Part shown: positions 33,684 through 42,877 of the stretch, one piece after another
Numbering within the stretch: position 1 is the first letter of the stretch
How the letters are laid out: every line of letters begins with the position of its first letter
Assembly (NCBI RefSeq): GCF_000407165.1
Contig: NZ_KE136479.1
Location: 1,995,464-2,059,463, forward strand
Reading direction: 5' to 3'
DNA from: Enterococcus haemoperoxidus ATCC BAA-382
GTDB taxonomy: Bacteria > Bacillota > Bacilli > Lactobacillales > Enterococcaceae
Length of the DNA: 64,000 bases
Position numbers and translations under genes: made by a program
The notes under the pieces: generated by a model
What the model saw: the letters and a program-made list of their open reading frames with translations, nothing else
Databases searched by the model: none
What the model was told of the DNA's origin: nothing

Positions 33684-34313
33684 TTATTGTAAAAATGAAT
33701 CATCATTCCATAATTTTAAGGTGTAAGATTGCTCTTTTTCATCATTCTTTGTTTCTAATATCGACAAACTATTATTTTTAAGCCCACCCATACTGCGTAA
33801 CTCACCTAACTCTTTTCCTGAAAGTGACTGGATCGCCGCTGTTAACGATGCCCCGTGTCCTACAAAAAGGTAAGGCCCATCACCTGTGTCAACAGCTGCT
33901 TGGACAACCGATGAAATTCGTGAAATAGCTTGTTCGATTGGTTCACCTTGAAATACTTCTGGATTATATCGGTCTAAGCGATAGCGCATATGATTCATTT
34001 CGTCACTATAAATTTTTCTCATTTCCATGATCGATTGGCCTTCTAACTTCCCTAAACCCAACTCTTTTAACTCGTCAGTAAAAATGATTTCTACTGGTTG
34101 TTCCAATTCTTGGTTAATACCTTCTGCTGTTTTTCGTGCTCTCAATGAGGTACTTGAGAAAATTTTTTCAAAAGGTACATTTTTAATTGTCTGACCCAAT
34201 AACTTTATTTCTTCATAACTTGTTGGAAGCAGTGGTGAATCTCCGGTCATCCCCTGAAACCTAAGTTCCTGATTCCATTCTGTTTTTCCATGACGAGTAA
34301 AATATAATTTCAT
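33684..34313 (-). CDS. Histidine phosphatase (phosphoglycerate mutase-like)
   Basis: A 209-aa protein with the catalytic RHGKTEWN at residues 7-14 and the second His in LFVGHGASLTAA. Members are mostly general phosphatases rather than true mutases. Its substrate is unknown. It is upstream of recD2 with a 22-bp gap, probably in one transcript. Confidence 0.88.
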   Translation of the reverse strand: MKLYFTRHGKTEWNQELRFQGMTGDSPLLPTSYEEIKLLGQTIKNVPFEKIFSSTSLRARKTAEGINQELEQPVEIIFTDELKELGLGKLEGQSIMEMRKIYSDEMNHMRYRLDRYNPEVFQGEPIEQAISRISSVVQAAVDTGDGPYLFVGHGASLTAAIQSLSGKELGELRSMGGLKNNSLSILETKNDEKEQSYTLKLWNDDSFLQ

Positions 34314-34550
34314 GTTCCTGCTCCCTTGATTCTTATTTATTGAATTTCTACTTTTTGAATTTCCGCTTATTTATCTTATCTAGTGTATCATTTTCACTGG
34401 CAAAATTCCATTTAACTATGAGGTTTATAAAAAATCAAACAGTCTGATCGTGTTTCAAAAAAAAGAGTAAAAATAGGGTATAATGAAAGAGAAAAACTAT
34501 ATGGTAGGCTAAACAGTCTGTTGCGCTTTTATTTTAAGGAGGAGATCGAA

Positions 34551-34931
34551 TTGTTTTTTGAACAGATTCATCACATCGCGATCAATTGCTCGGATTATGA
34601 TAAAACAAAAGAGTTTTATGTAGAAAAACTTGGTTTTGAAATTATTCGAGAAAATCGTAGAGAAGATAAAAATGATGTCAAACTTGATTTAAAATTAGGA
34701 AATTACGAATTGGAAATTTTTATTTCTCCTGTTGCCCCAAAACGCCCATCTTATCCTGAGGCTTTAGGTCTGCGTCACTTAGCGTTTAAAGTTGAACAGA
34801 TTGAGGAAGTTATTGCTTTTTTAAATTCTAAAGAAATTCAATGCGAAGCGGTTCGAACAGATACGTTTACAGGAGAAAAGATGACATTCTTCTTCGATCC
34901 AGACGGCTTACCTTTGGAATTGCATGAATAA
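34551..34931 (+). CDS. VOC family (glyoxalase-like) protein
   Basis: A 126-aa single-domain VOC protein. It starts MFFEQIHHIAINCSDYDKTK, with a likely metal-binding His and Glu pattern (HHIAI, LEIFISP, LRHLAFKV, PLELHE), and resembles YaeR-type proteins of unknown substrate. The start is TTG at 34551, chosen because AAGGAGG lies 8 nt before it. The longer frame has no binding site. TATAAT is at 34480-34485. Confidence 0.82.
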   Translation: MFFEQIHHIAINCSDYDKTKEFYVEKLGFEIIRENRREDKNDVKLDLKLGNYELEIFISPVAPKRPSYPEALGLRHLAFKVEQIEEVIAFLNSKEIQCEAVRTDTFTGEKMTFFFDPDGLPLELHE

Positions 34932-34959
34932 TTATTCCTATACACTTACTCTTAATAAA

Positions 34960-35000
34960 CAAAAAACTGTTTCCTCAAAAACAAAAGGGAACAGTTTTTT
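34960..35000. terminator. Bidirectional terminator
   Basis: AAAAAACTGTTTCC pairs with GGGAACAGTTTTTT between the convergent VOC and trmL genes. Confidence 0.75.
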
Positions 35001-35011
35001 GCTATTATTTT

Positions 35012-35518
35012 TTAATCCAACTTATCATTCTCATAATGATGCTTCAATTCCAATGCTGGGAAATTCTGTTGACGCAACGCTTCATAAACTACCAATGCAA
35101 CTGTATTTGACAGGTTCAGTGAACGAACATGTTCATCATTCATTGGAATTCTTAAACATTTTTCTTCATTATCTCGCATAAATTCTTCTGGCAATCCTGT
35201 GGTTTCTTTACCAAACATAAAATAATGATCTTGATTGTCAGTATAATCCATTTCACTATACGTTTGATTCGCAAATTTTGTGATCAAATGTAGTGGATGA
35301 TCACCTATATAAGTTAAAAAAGCAGCCAAATCCTTATGGTACATAATATTAACGTCATTCCAATAATCTAATCCAGCTCTTTTTAAGTGTTTATCATCGG
35401 TTGAAAAACCTAACGGCTCGATGAGATGTAAAGGAGAATTTGTGGCAGCGCAAGTTCGGGCAATATTGCCTGTATTTGCTGGAATTTGAGGTTCAAATAA
35501 TACAATATGATTTGTCAT
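35012..35518 (-). CDS. trmL: tRNA (cytidine(34)-2'-O)-methyltransferase TrmL
   Basis: A 168-aa SPOUT methyltransferase with the family start [19 protein letters not shown], the knot motifs [11 protein letters not shown] and [19 protein letters not shown]. It 2'-O-methylates the wobble base of tRNA-Leu. The length is typical. The 5' side carries a terminator-like hairpin series (see the small RNA candidate). Confidence 0.93.
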   Translation of the reverse strand: MTNHIVLFEPQIPANTGNIARTCAATNSPLHLIEPLGFSTDDKHLKRAGLDYWNDVNIMYHKDLAAFLTYIGDHPLHLITKFANQTYSEMDYTDNQDHYFMFGKETTGLPEEFMRDNEEKCLRIPMNDEHVRSLNLSNTVALVVYEALRQQNFPALELKHHYENDKLD

Positions 35519-35579
35519 GATTACAGTTTCCTTTCAATTGAATGACACATTATTTATTTTTTATTCACAAAAATCGACA

Positions 35580-35694
35580 TAAAAAAAACGTATCGCCTCG
35601 GTGTCAATCACTGCGAGTCGCTACGTTAGTGAAGCTCTTTTCACTAACTTTTATCAGAACAGGAACCTGATAAAAACCAATGAAAAAACAACTT
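35580..35694 (-). ncRNA. Candidate small RNA of about 115 nt with three hairpins
   Basis: On the minus strand a promoter (TTGCAA 35724-35729, 17 bp, TATATT 35701-35706) would start a transcript near 35694. It contains hairpin 1 (TTTTATCAG/CTGATAAAA, 35649-35675) and hairpin 2 (GTTAGTG/CACTAAC, 35625-35648). Hairpin 3 (AACGTA..CG.CTCG with CGAG.CG.TACGTT, 35587-35627) follows and ends in eight T, an intrinsic terminator. The terminator could also belong to rlmA, and the RNA could be a trmL leader. No known RNA family is recognised. Confidence 0.5.
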
Positions 35695-35700
35695 GTATGT

Positions 35701-35729
35701 AATATAACACCATTACCAGAGCTTTGCAA
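35701..35729 (-). promoter_or_regulatory. Promoter between rlmA and trmL
   Basis: TTGCAA, 17 bp, TATATT on the minus strand, placed after the rlmA stop and before the three hairpins. Confidence 0.6.
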
Positions 35730-35760
35730 TACCTTTTAGCAAATTTACCGATTGTAAGCG

Positions 35761-36606
35761 CTATTTCACTTTTCCTTTTAACATGCGAACGTCAATTGTG
35801 ATTTCCGATAATGGATTTTTTTTAATTGCTTCTTTTACCTTTTCTGCTACCCCCCACTCAAGTGGAGACATTTCTAACAGATCTAAACGATATTCTTCAG
35901 GAACAGAAAAAGTAAATGTTATTTGTTCATTAATTAAAACATCCATCTCTTTAGAAAATTTTGCTAAAACTTTTTCATTTGAGTACGTTTGTTTAGTCTC
36001 ATCTTCAGGATAAAACGCTGCTCGTAACTCTTTCAAGTACTCCGCTTCAGGAATTACTTTGATGACGGTCCCATCTTTTTTTAAGACTCGCTGAAATTCT
36101 TGATAGTGAGATGGAGAGAAAATATTCAAAATCGTATCCATCGATTGATTTGCAAATGGTAGGTTCGTTAAATCCGCCACACACCAAAAAGCATCGATTG
36201 GTTGATTACTAGCTAAATAAATCCCATCCTTTGAAATATCAAAACCAAACCTTGAACCTGTTAGTCCTAGTTTAGACAATTCAGATAAAAAACTGCCCTC
36301 ACCACATCCAACATCTAATGTTTCCCCATTTAAATCCATCGAAGCAATGATTTTTTCCAATAAAGGCTTGTACATCCCACTTTGAATCAATCTGCCTCTG
36401 TGTAGTAGCATTTTTTTATTATATTCTGTTTGAATGCTATGAGAAAGAAAATAGATGGTTCCTTTTTTTGATAGGTCAAATTGATGGTTCTCTTCACAAA
36501 TCAAACTATAGTCTTTTAACTGCAATGACTTTTTACATACTGGGCAAAGCAATTGTTCTTGATGTGTTTCTAAAAAATTACGTGCTGAATCAATTTTTTT
36601 CAACAT
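35761..36606 (-). CDS. 23S rRNA (guanine) methyltransferase RlmA family
   Basis: A 281-aa protein with an N-terminal zinc finger (CPVC at 22-25 and C..NHQFD) and a Rossmann methyltransferase domain (LDVGCGEGSFLSEL, VADLTNLPF). This is the layout of RlmA I/II, which methylate G745 or G748 of 23S rRNA. The Gram-positive form is usually RlmA(II), but the exact target is inferred. Confidence 0.85.
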   Translation of the reverse strand: MLKKIDSARNFLETHQEQLLCPVCKKSLQLKDYSLICEENHQFDLSKKGTIYFLSHSIQTEYNKKMLLHRGRLIQSGMYKPLLEKIIASMDLNGETLDVGCGEGSFLSELSKLGLTGSRFGFDISKDGIYLASNQPIDAFWCVADLTNLPFANQSMDTILNIFSPSHYQEFQRVLKKDGTVIKVIPEAEYLKELRAAFYPEDETKQTYSNEKVLAKFSKEMDVLINEQITFTFSVPEEYRLDLLEMSPLEWGVAEKVKEAIKKNPLSEITIDVRMLKGKVK

Positions 36607-36685
36607 AAGGTTACTTCCTATTCACTATAAATTCTGAATCAAGCCGCGAAACTATCGCTTTTTATCTTACAACGAGAAGAAGACT

Positions 36686-36713
36686 TTGGCAACAGCTAGA
36701 ATTATGGTACAAT
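36686..36713 (+). promoter_or_regulatory. Promoter of cutC
   Basis: TTGGCA (36686-36691), 16 bp, TACAAT (36708-36713) with a TG upstream of the -10. Confidence 0.65.
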
Positions 36714-36744
36714 GCCTGTGAAGAAAAAACAAGGAGTGAAACGA

Positions 36745-37377
36745 ATGATCAAAGAATTTTGTGCTGAAAATTTCACAAATATCCCAACTGCCATCCGAAA
36801 TGGTGCTGGACGTATCGAATTATGTGATAATCTCGCTGTCGGTGGTACAACCCCTAGTACAGGTGTTATTGAAGAAGTAGTTTCATACGCTGGAGAAAAG
36901 TCAATTCCAGTAATGACGATCATCAGACCTCGAGGCGGAGATTTTATTTATAATGATATCGAACTTAAGATCATGCATACAGATCTTATTGAAGCTAAAA
37001 AAATCGGCACAGATGGTGTTGTTTTAGGTTGTCTGACAAAGGATAATTGGTTAGACGAAGAAGCACTTGAGTTATTGATCGATACTGCTGAAGGTTTGCA
37101 AATCACTTTCCACATGGCTTTTGATGTGTTAAGTAAAGAAAATCAATTTAAAGCGATTGACTGGCTAGCAGAACATGATGTACATCGGATTTTAACGCAT
37201 GGGGGACCTTCTGGAACAGCTATTGAAGACAATTTTGACCATTTAAATGAATTGATCGCTTATGCTAATGATCGGATTATTATTTTACCTGGTGGCGGTA
37301 TTTCAGATAAGAATGTTGAAACAGTTATAAGTACTTTAAACGTTAATGAAGTTCACGGCACAAAAATAGTAGGATAA
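36745..37377 (+). CDS. cutC: CutC family protein
   Basis: A 210-aa TIM-barrel protein with the CutC motifs FTNIPTAIRNGAGRIELCDN, GGTTPS, IRPRGGDF and RILTHGGPSGT. It was first linked to copper tolerance, but the biochemical role is unsettled. The ATG at 36745 follows AAGGAGTGAAACGA. The upstream frame from 36712 overlaps the promoter and is rejected. Confidence 0.9.
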   Translation: MIKEFCAENFTNIPTAIRNGAGRIELCDNLAVGGTTPSTGVIEEVVSYAGEKSIPVMTIIRPRGGDFIYNDIELKIMHTDLIEAKKIGTDGVVLGCLTKDNWLDEEALELLIDTAEGLQITFHMAFDVLSKENQFKAIDWLAEHDVHRILTHGGPSGTAIEDNFDHLNELIAYANDRIIILPGGGISDKNVETVISTLNVNEVHGTKIVG

Positions 37378-37387
37378 TAACTTGATA

Positions 37388-37437
37388 AAGGGAATAATCA
37401 AACTCGAAGTGATTCGATCTGGTTATCTCTTTTTTTA
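37388..37437 (+). terminator. Terminator of cutC
   Basis: An imperfect stem GGGAATAATCA..TCGAA with TTCGA..TGGTTATC, followed by CTCTTTTTTT. Confidence 0.55.
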
Positions 37438-37442
37438 TAGTC

Positions 37443-37472
37443 AAAAAAGCCCCCATATCTTCCGACTGGGGG
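37443..37472 (-). terminator. Terminator of the relQ-nadK-rluA-mgtE operon
   Basis: CCCCCA (37450-37455) pairs with TGGGGG (37467-37472) and TTTTTT follows on the minus strand. Confidence 0.8.
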
Positions 37473-37484
37473 TAACTTTCTTTA

Positions 37485-38846
37485 TCAAACAAAATACTGC
37501 ATAAATAAACTAGCAATATTAAAATAAATCAAGACACTAGTTAAATCACTCAATGTCGTAATAAACGGTCCACTAGCAACTGCTGGATCAAATCCTAATT
37601 TGTCCATCAGCATCGGAATCAAACTACCTGCCAGGTTCGCTACAGTGATCGCACAAAGCATCGCCATCCCAATCACAAAGCCTAACGGAAAATTATGTTG
37701 CCAGATGCCAACGACGATGAAAATCGCCACACCTGTCACAGCACCCGTTACAAGCCCGGTTAAGACCTCACTAAGAATCAAACGACCAAAATTATTATCT
37801 TTTTCATCTGATAAGGCCAGACGTCTGACTGCAACCGCCAATGATTGCGTACCGGCATTTCCAGCAGTCCCTGTAATCAATGAAATGAACACAGCTAAAA
37901 TACTTGCTTCACTAACTAATTCTTCATAATGGCTGATTAAAGTTGCTGTAGACATTCCTAAAAACAATAACGTAATTAACCAAGGCAGACGTTTCGACGC
38001 AGCTTTGATTGGATTTTCACTGACTTCTTCAACATTTACCCCAGCTAAACCAGAGTAATCACTAGCTGCTTCATCATCAATAACATCGATAATATCATCA
38101 ACCGTAACGATTCCTAAAAGGTGGTCATCATAATCTGTGACTGGTAATGCTAGAAAATCGTAATCACGAATTGTTTGTGCAACATCTTCTTGGTCATCGC
38201 CCACATGAACTGAGATGACCCGCTCACTTAATACATCCGAGATCATTGTATCGTCATCATTAACAATCAAATCACGTAATGAAATAACTCCTACCAAATG
38301 GTTTTCCTGATCTACCACATAAACATAATAAATCGTTTCAGCTACATCTGCCTGATTTTTCAACACATACATGGCAGAACGAACAGTTTGATTTGCAACG
38401 ATCGAAACGAATTCTGTTGTCATGATCGATCCTGCTGTATCATCTTCGTAGTGCAGTAATTCTTTGATTTCACCAGCATCTTCTGTACTCATCAAGCTCA
38501 GATATTTTGCCTTTTGACTTTTATCCAACATATTCAATAAGTCAACTGCGTTATCTGTATACATTTCTGACAACATTTCTGCAGCGTAACTTGGACGCAT
38601 TTCCGCAATATAATCCTTCATGTTTTCGTTATCTTCTTCGATAACATCAAACATATCTGCCAACTCTTTTGGTGACAAATAACTATAAATTTGTTTTCTA
38701 TCTGCTTCATCGATTGATTGATAAAATTGTCCTTGCTCATAAATATGAAGTGTTAAAAATAACTCGCGAAATTCAGCCATTTGCTGCTCTTTCAGTTTTT
38801 CTAACAACAATGAGAAATGCTCTTCCATTTCTTGTCCTTCATTCAC
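37485..38846 (-). CDS. mgtE: Magnesium transporter MgtE
   Basis: A protein of about 453 aa with the N-terminal MgtE_N helical domain, two CBS domains (about 140-260) and five C-terminal membrane segments, including GTAGNAGTQSLAVAVRRLAL and the ASGPFITTLSDL pore motif. It is a Mg2+-gated Mg2+ channel. The frame allows starts at 38864 (GTG), 38846 (GTG) and 38828 (ATG). AAAGGAGAGG is best placed for 38846. It lies about 20 bp after the pseudouridine synthase gene in one operon. Confidence 0.9.
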   Translation of the reverse strand: MNEGQEMEEHFSLLLEKLKEQQMAEFRELFLTLHIYEQGQFYQSIDEADRKQIYSYLSPKELADMFDVIEEDNENMKDYIAEMRPSYAAEMLSEMYTDNAVDLLNMLDKSQKAKYLSLMSTEDAGEIKELLHYEDDTAGSIMTTEFVSIVANQTVRSAMYVLKNQADVAETIYYVYVVDQENHLVGVISLRDLIVNDDDTMISDVLSERVISVHVGDDQEDVAQTIRDYDFLALPVTDYDDHLLGIVTVDDIIDVIDDEAASDYSGLAGVNVEEVSENPIKAASKRLPWLITLLFLGMSTATLISHYEELVSEASILAVFISLITGTAGNAGTQSLAVAVRRLALSDEKDNNFGRLILSEVLTGLVTGAVTGVAIFIVVGIWQHNFPLGFVIGMAMLCAITVANLAGSLIPMLMDKLGFDPAVASGPFITTLSDLTSVLIYFNIASLFMQYFV

Positions 38847-38865
38847 CTTAACCTCTCCTTTCACT

Positions 38866-39759
38866 CTATAGTTGATCTACAATTTGTTTCATATCTTCTG
38901 CTAAAGGAGAAGTTAGATTTAAGCGTTTTTTTGTAAACGGATGGACAAAGCTCAATTGACAACAATGTAACGCCTGTCGAGCAATACCACTATTCATTTT
39001 ACCACCATACATGTCATCGCCTAACAATGGACACCCAATCGCTTCAAAGTGAACTCTGATTTGATGTGTTCTCCCTGTATGTAGCTGAATGTTTACTAGC
39101 GCTTCATCACCCTTACGTTTCGTCAGCCAATACTCTGTTTCAGCCTGTTGGCCTGTTTCGACTATAGTTCTCTTTAATATAGAAGATAGATCACGGCCAA
39201 TCGGAAGCTTGATTGTTGTATGCTCTTTTAATTCAGATACTGTACCTCCAACCAAAGCCTGATAAATTTTGATGACTTCTTTTTTCCGTAATTCCTGATC
39301 CAACATAGCATGGGCAAAACCGTGTTTGGCAAATAACATCAAGCCTGTTGTATCACGATCTAATCGAGTTACTACATGGATCACCTGATTTTTATACTGT
39401 TGCTTCTTAAAATATGCCTTCACTCGATTAGCCATAGTACCATTTGGATGGTACTGAGCAGGAATTGATGCAACCCCTGCTGGTTTATTCACGATTAAAT
39501 AATGTTCGTCTTCAAAAACAATATCAATCGGTACATCATCCACGAGTAACGTCTCATGTTCTTTTTCATCAGGGATCGTGATTGTCACTTCGTCACCTAA
39601 AGATAACTTGAATAATACATTTTCAACAGAATGATTGACCTCGATTTTACCACCTTGAAACTTGATTTTAGCTAACAGACCTTTAGAAATCCCTTGCTCT
39701 TTTAAAAAATATTTAACTTGCTGCGGTTCTTTTTTTTCTACTGTCCAATTAAATTCCAT
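38866..39759 (-). CDS. RluA-family pseudouridine synthase
   Basis: A 297-aa protein with an S4-like N-terminal region (residues 1-75) and the RluA catalytic domain. The catalytic Asp is in VTRLDRDTTGLMLFAKH, and HTGRTHQIRVHFEAIGCPLLGD follows. It modifies uridine in rRNA or tRNA. The site is unknown. The frame extends to 39903 inside nadK, but the ATG at 39759, 7 bp after the nadK stop, gives the family start MEFNWTV. Confidence 0.9.
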   Translation of the reverse strand: MEFNWTVEKKEPQQVKYFLKEQGISKGLLAKIKFQGGKIEVNHSVENVLFKLSLGDEVTITIPDEKEHETLLVDDVPIDIVFEDEHYLIVNKPAGVASIPAQYHPNGTMANRVKAYFKKQQYKNQVIHVVTRLDRDTTGLMLFAKHGFAHAMLDQELRKKEVIKIYQALVGGTVSELKEHTTIKLPIGRDLSSILKRTIVETGQQAETEYWLTKRKGDEALVNIQLHTGRTHQIRVHFEAIGCPLLGDDMYGGKMNSGIARQALHCCQLSFVHPFTKKRLNLTSPLAEDMKQIVDQL

Positions 39760-39766
39760 TAATTTA

Positions 39767-40564
39767 TTAATCCTCACTAATAAAGGCATCTTTAACTCGA
39801 TGCCAAAAATGCATATGTCGGTATGATGCGAAATGAATACGTTCATCTGCAATTCGATAATAAATCGATTTGATATCGTCTTGATAGATGTCCAGTTGAT
39901 CAACTGTAATCAAATAATCATTACTTTCCTGCAACTTGATTTGAACCCATTCAGTATGAGCAATCACGATCGGAGAACCTAATGTTCGAAAAACCCGATT
40001 ATTCAATGAAGCAATTTCAGCAAGTTGAAACGCATTGATGCTTGGATGCAAGACCGCACCACCAATACTTTTATTGTAAGCTGTCGATCCCGTTGGCGTT
40101 GATACAGATAAACCATCTCCACGAAATCGCTCAAATAACTCATCTTTGATAAAGACATCTGCGACCATCGTACGATTTGCACGCTTGATTGTTGATTCAT
40201 TCAATGCTAAAAAATGCTTATCTGGTTTATTACCATGAAAACTAATTTTCACATCCAACAAAGGATAACTGATACTTTGCTCTTGATGAACTAACAAGCT
40301 TTGAACTAATTCTTCTAACTCATAATCTCGCCAATCTGTATAAAATCCTAAATGCCCCGTATGGACGCCTAAAAAACTGACTTCATCCAGTCGATGACTA
40401 AAACGATGAAATGCTGATAGTAATGTCCCATCTCCTCCAACAGAAATCACTAGGTCTGGTTGATGGTCATCAATTTCGATTTTATTCTTTTTTAAAAGCA
40501 GGAGTAAATGACGGGTAACTTCATTTGATTTGTGTTCATGATTATGAACGATGGCTACTTTCAT
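39767..40564 (-). CDS. nadK: NAD kinase
   Basis: A 265-aa NAD kinase with the motif SVGGDGTLLSAFH (GGDG at the nucleotide site), the STPTGSTAYNKSIGGAVLHP substrate loop, and typical Gram-positive length. It makes NADP+ from NAD+ and ATP. It lies 10 bp after relQ in the relQ-nadK-rluA-mgtE unit. Confidence 0.95.
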   Translation of the reverse strand: MKVAIVHNHEHKSNEVTRHLLLLLKKNKIEIDDHQPDLVISVGGDGTLLSAFHRFSHRLDEVSFLGVHTGHLGFYTDWRDYELEELVQSLLVHQEQSISYPLLDVKISFHGNKPDKHFLALNESTIKRANRTMVADVFIKDELFERFRGDGLSVSTPTGSTAYNKSIGGAVLHPSINAFQLAEIASLNNRVFRTLGSPIVIAHTEWVQIKLQESNDYLITVDQLDIYQDDIKSIYYRIADERIHFASYRHMHFWHRVKDAFISED

Positions 40565-40574
40565 TTTCCTCCTC

Positions 40575-41255
40575 CTATTCTTGATCTAACTTCTCTTTAT
40601 TATCATTGAATTTTTGATAATAATTATCTTTGGATTTTCCTCGTCCATGTGAAAATAGATGTTGCGCTTCTTGAATTTCTTCTCGAATCGTGGACATTTC
40701 TTCATCTAATTGGTAAGCTGCTTCAGCTGCACGTTGCAATCGCTCTTTCATTTCTTCTGGAAAAGCACCTTGATATTTATAGTTTAATGAATGTTCGATC
40801 GTGGCCCAAAAATTCATTGCTAATGTACGTATTTGGATTTCAGCTAAAATATTTTTTTCACCTGTGATCAATTGGACAGGATATTCTATCACCAAATGAT
40901 ACGAACGATAACCGCTCTCTTTTTTATTTGTAATATAATCTCGTTCTTGAATGATTTTCAAATCTTTTCGATTGCGGATGATATCCACCACTTGCCGAAT
41001 ATCTTCAACAAACTGGCACATGATTCGAAGACCGGCAATATCTTGCATTTCTTCTTCTAAACGATTAACAGGGATATTACGTAATGCCGCTTTTGTTAAA
41101 ATACTATCTACAGGTTTTACTCGACCTGTTACAAACTCAATAGGTGTATGTTTATTTTGTTCTCGAAACTGCTTGCGGATTCCGCGCAGCTTAACTTTCA
41201 TTTCTCCAACAGCCTGTTCATACGGTGCCAGAAAAAGCTCCCACTCTTTCTCCAT
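40575..41255 (-). CDS. relQ: Small alarmone synthetase RelQ
   Basis: A 226-aa single-domain (p)ppGpp synthetase with FVTGRVKPVDSILTKA, QDIAGLRIMCQFVEDI, SGYRSYHLVIEYP and AEIQIRTLAMNFWATIEHSLNYKY. The HD hydrolase and the TGS and ACT domains of long RelA/SpoT are absent, so it is a RelQ/YjbM-type synthetase. GAGGGATGAGG supports the ATG at 41255 rather than the frame start at 41288. It is the first gene of the operon and divergent from the CYTH gene. Confidence 0.93.
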   Translation of the reverse strand: MEKEWELFLAPYEQAVGEMKVKLRGIRKQFREQNKHTPIEFVTGRVKPVDSILTKAALRNIPVNRLEEEMQDIAGLRIMCQFVEDIRQVVDIIRNRKDLKIIQERDYITNKKESGYRSYHLVIEYPVQLITGEKNILAEIQIRTLAMNFWATIEHSLNYKYQGAFPEEMKERLQRAAEAAYQLDEEMSTIREEIQEAQHLFSHGRGKSKDNYYQKFNDNKEKLDQE

Positions 41256-41450
41256 CCTCATCCCTCTATTTCTCTGAATTTGATTCACAGCTTATTTTAC
41301 CATAGAGCCGAGAAAAATAGGGTAATTTGAGAAATTGTATAAAATTTTTCAACAATAGCGAATTTTTTAACTTCTAGTTCACTTTTCTTGACGTAAACAG
41401 GTAAAGTATGCAAAAATTGAATTAAATTAAAGAAGGTAGGTCAAAAACTA

Positions 41451-42035
41451 GTGAGCGAGAATTTAGAAATAGAATTTAAAACATTATTATCTATTGAAGA
41501 GTTTTCACACACCGTTGACTACTTTCAACTAAAAGAAGAGCAATTTTTTACGCAAAGCAATTATTATTTTGATTCAGCCGATTTTCAGTTAAAAGAAAAA
41601 CATATCGGTTTAAGAGTTCGTATACTATCAAATAATGCAGAAATCACTTTGAAAATCCCTGAAAAAGTCGGCTTGCTTGAAATCAGCGATGCGCTTTCTA
41701 TTGAGGAAGCTCGGCAGATCGTTGAATCGACTACACTTCCAGGTTCTGGAAATGTATACAACAAGTTGACTATTTTAGGAATCGACAAAAACGATTTACG
41801 TTTAATCGGCAACTTAACAACTAAACGAGCAGAAATAAAACTTCCCCAAGGTTTACTCGCGCTAGATGAAAGTTGGTACAATGAGCAACATGATTTTGAA
41901 TTGGAGTTAGAAGTAGATGACGTCGTTAACGGAAAGAAAGATTTTCTTGCCTTATTGAATACTTTGAATATCAAAGAATCCCCGTCACCAAACAAAATCC
42001 AACGCATGATGCAAAGCTCAAAAGAGAAAGATTAA
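41451..42035 (+). CDS. CYTH domain protein (YjbK-like)
   Basis: A 194-aa CYTH protein with the signature LEIEFKTLLS (ExExK type) and alternating charged strands that line a triphosphate tunnel. Members bind or hydrolyse triphosphates such as inorganic triphosphate or thiamine triphosphate. It starts at a GTG with AGAAGGTAGG upstream. It is divergent from relQ, the usual arrangement next to the alarmone synthetase. Confidence 0.88.
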   Translation: MSENLEIEFKTLLSIEEFSHTVDYFQLKEEQFFTQSNYYFDSADFQLKEKHIGLRVRILSNNAEITLKIPEKVGLLEISDALSIEEARQIVESTTLPGSGNVYNKLTILGIDKNDLRLIGNLTTKRAEIKLPQGLLALDESWYNEQHDFELELEVDDVVNGKKDFLALLNTLNIKESPSPNKIQRMMQSSKEKD

Positions 42036-42152
42036 GAAGTTATTATAGTAAAAACATATCATTTCATTTTTCCCAGATTTTCTGATAAATTAGGGACACT
42101 TAGTTGAGAAATGATGTCTAGTCGCAAAAGGGTCAAATTGGAGGAAGTATGA

Positions 42153-42803
42153 ATGATTGAAATCTATCTGTTCGTTAATCCTTTGGGGGGCATTTGTCTC
42201 AACGTAGAAAAGGATATTTTAAAATTGGTTGAAACTGAAAATAAAAAAATTCAATTTCGTTTCATTCCGCTAGTTAATATGCGGACCATAAATCATCTTA
42301 TAAAGTTGTTTGATATTCCAACACATGATATTGAGCAACGTAATCAATTGTTTGAAGATATTTATTCAGCTGCATTAGATTATAAAGCTGCACAACTACA
42401 AGGAAAGAAAAAAGGCCGCCATTTACTCCTTGGCTTACAACAAGCTGTGGCAGTAGAGAACATTCCCTACTCCACAGAACTAGCCGAAAAACTTGTAGTA
42501 GAAGCTGGTGGTGACTTGGATATGTTCAAAGCCGATCGAAAGTCTAACTTTGTAAAAGAGTCTTTTCAAACAGATCAACAAATTGCTCGTGAAATGGGAA
42601 TCGTAAAACACCCATCTGCCGTAGTTTATAACTATACATGTGATCGTGATTTTGGTGTTCTAGTAGAAGACTGCGAGTCAATGGATGAGATCAAAAAACT
42701 TTGTGAAACATCTGAAGATAATCTACAGTATTTTCATGAAAAATTTGAATTGAATCATTACAATGAACCTCGAGTTCCACATGGACATTTGCATTTGCTT
42801 TAA
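42153..42803 (+). CDS. spxH: ClpXP adaptor SpxH/YjbH (DsbA-like)
   Basis: A 216-aa DsbA-family protein starting MIEIYLFVNPLGGICLNVEK. The thioredoxin-fold active-site region keeps only one of the two Cys residues (NPLGGIC). The C-terminus is His-rich (VPHGHLHLL). YjbH/SpxH proteins bind Spx and present it to ClpXP. Both Spx and ClpX are encoded in this window, which supports the assignment. GGAGGAAGTATGA precedes the start. Confidence 0.88.
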   Translation: MIEIYLFVNPLGGICLNVEKDILKLVETENKKIQFRFIPLVNMRTINHLIKLFDIPTHDIEQRNQLFEDIYSAALDYKAAQLQGKKKGRHLLLGLQQAVAVENIPYSTELAEKLVVEAGGDLDMFKADRKSNFVKESFQTDQQIAREMGIVKHPSAVVYNYTCDRDFGVLVEDCESMDEIKKLCETSEDNLQYFHEKFELNHYNEPRVPHGHLHLL

Positions 42804-42827
42804 TTTTCAATGATAAAGAGAATGATT

Positions 42828-42870
42828 AAAAAGTAACCCCTTCGGTTTGATTACGAAGGGGTTACTTTTT
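42828..42870. terminator. Bidirectional terminator
   Basis: AAAAAGTAACCCCTTCG pairs with CGAAGGGGTTACTTTTT between convergent spxH and pepF. Confidence 0.9.
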
Positions 42871-42877
42871 CTATTTT

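Noticed and set aside
35752-35768. cre-like TGTAAGCGCTATTTCA at the end of rlmA
   Set aside because: The half-sites are out of register by one base and it overlaps the 3' end of a coding region.
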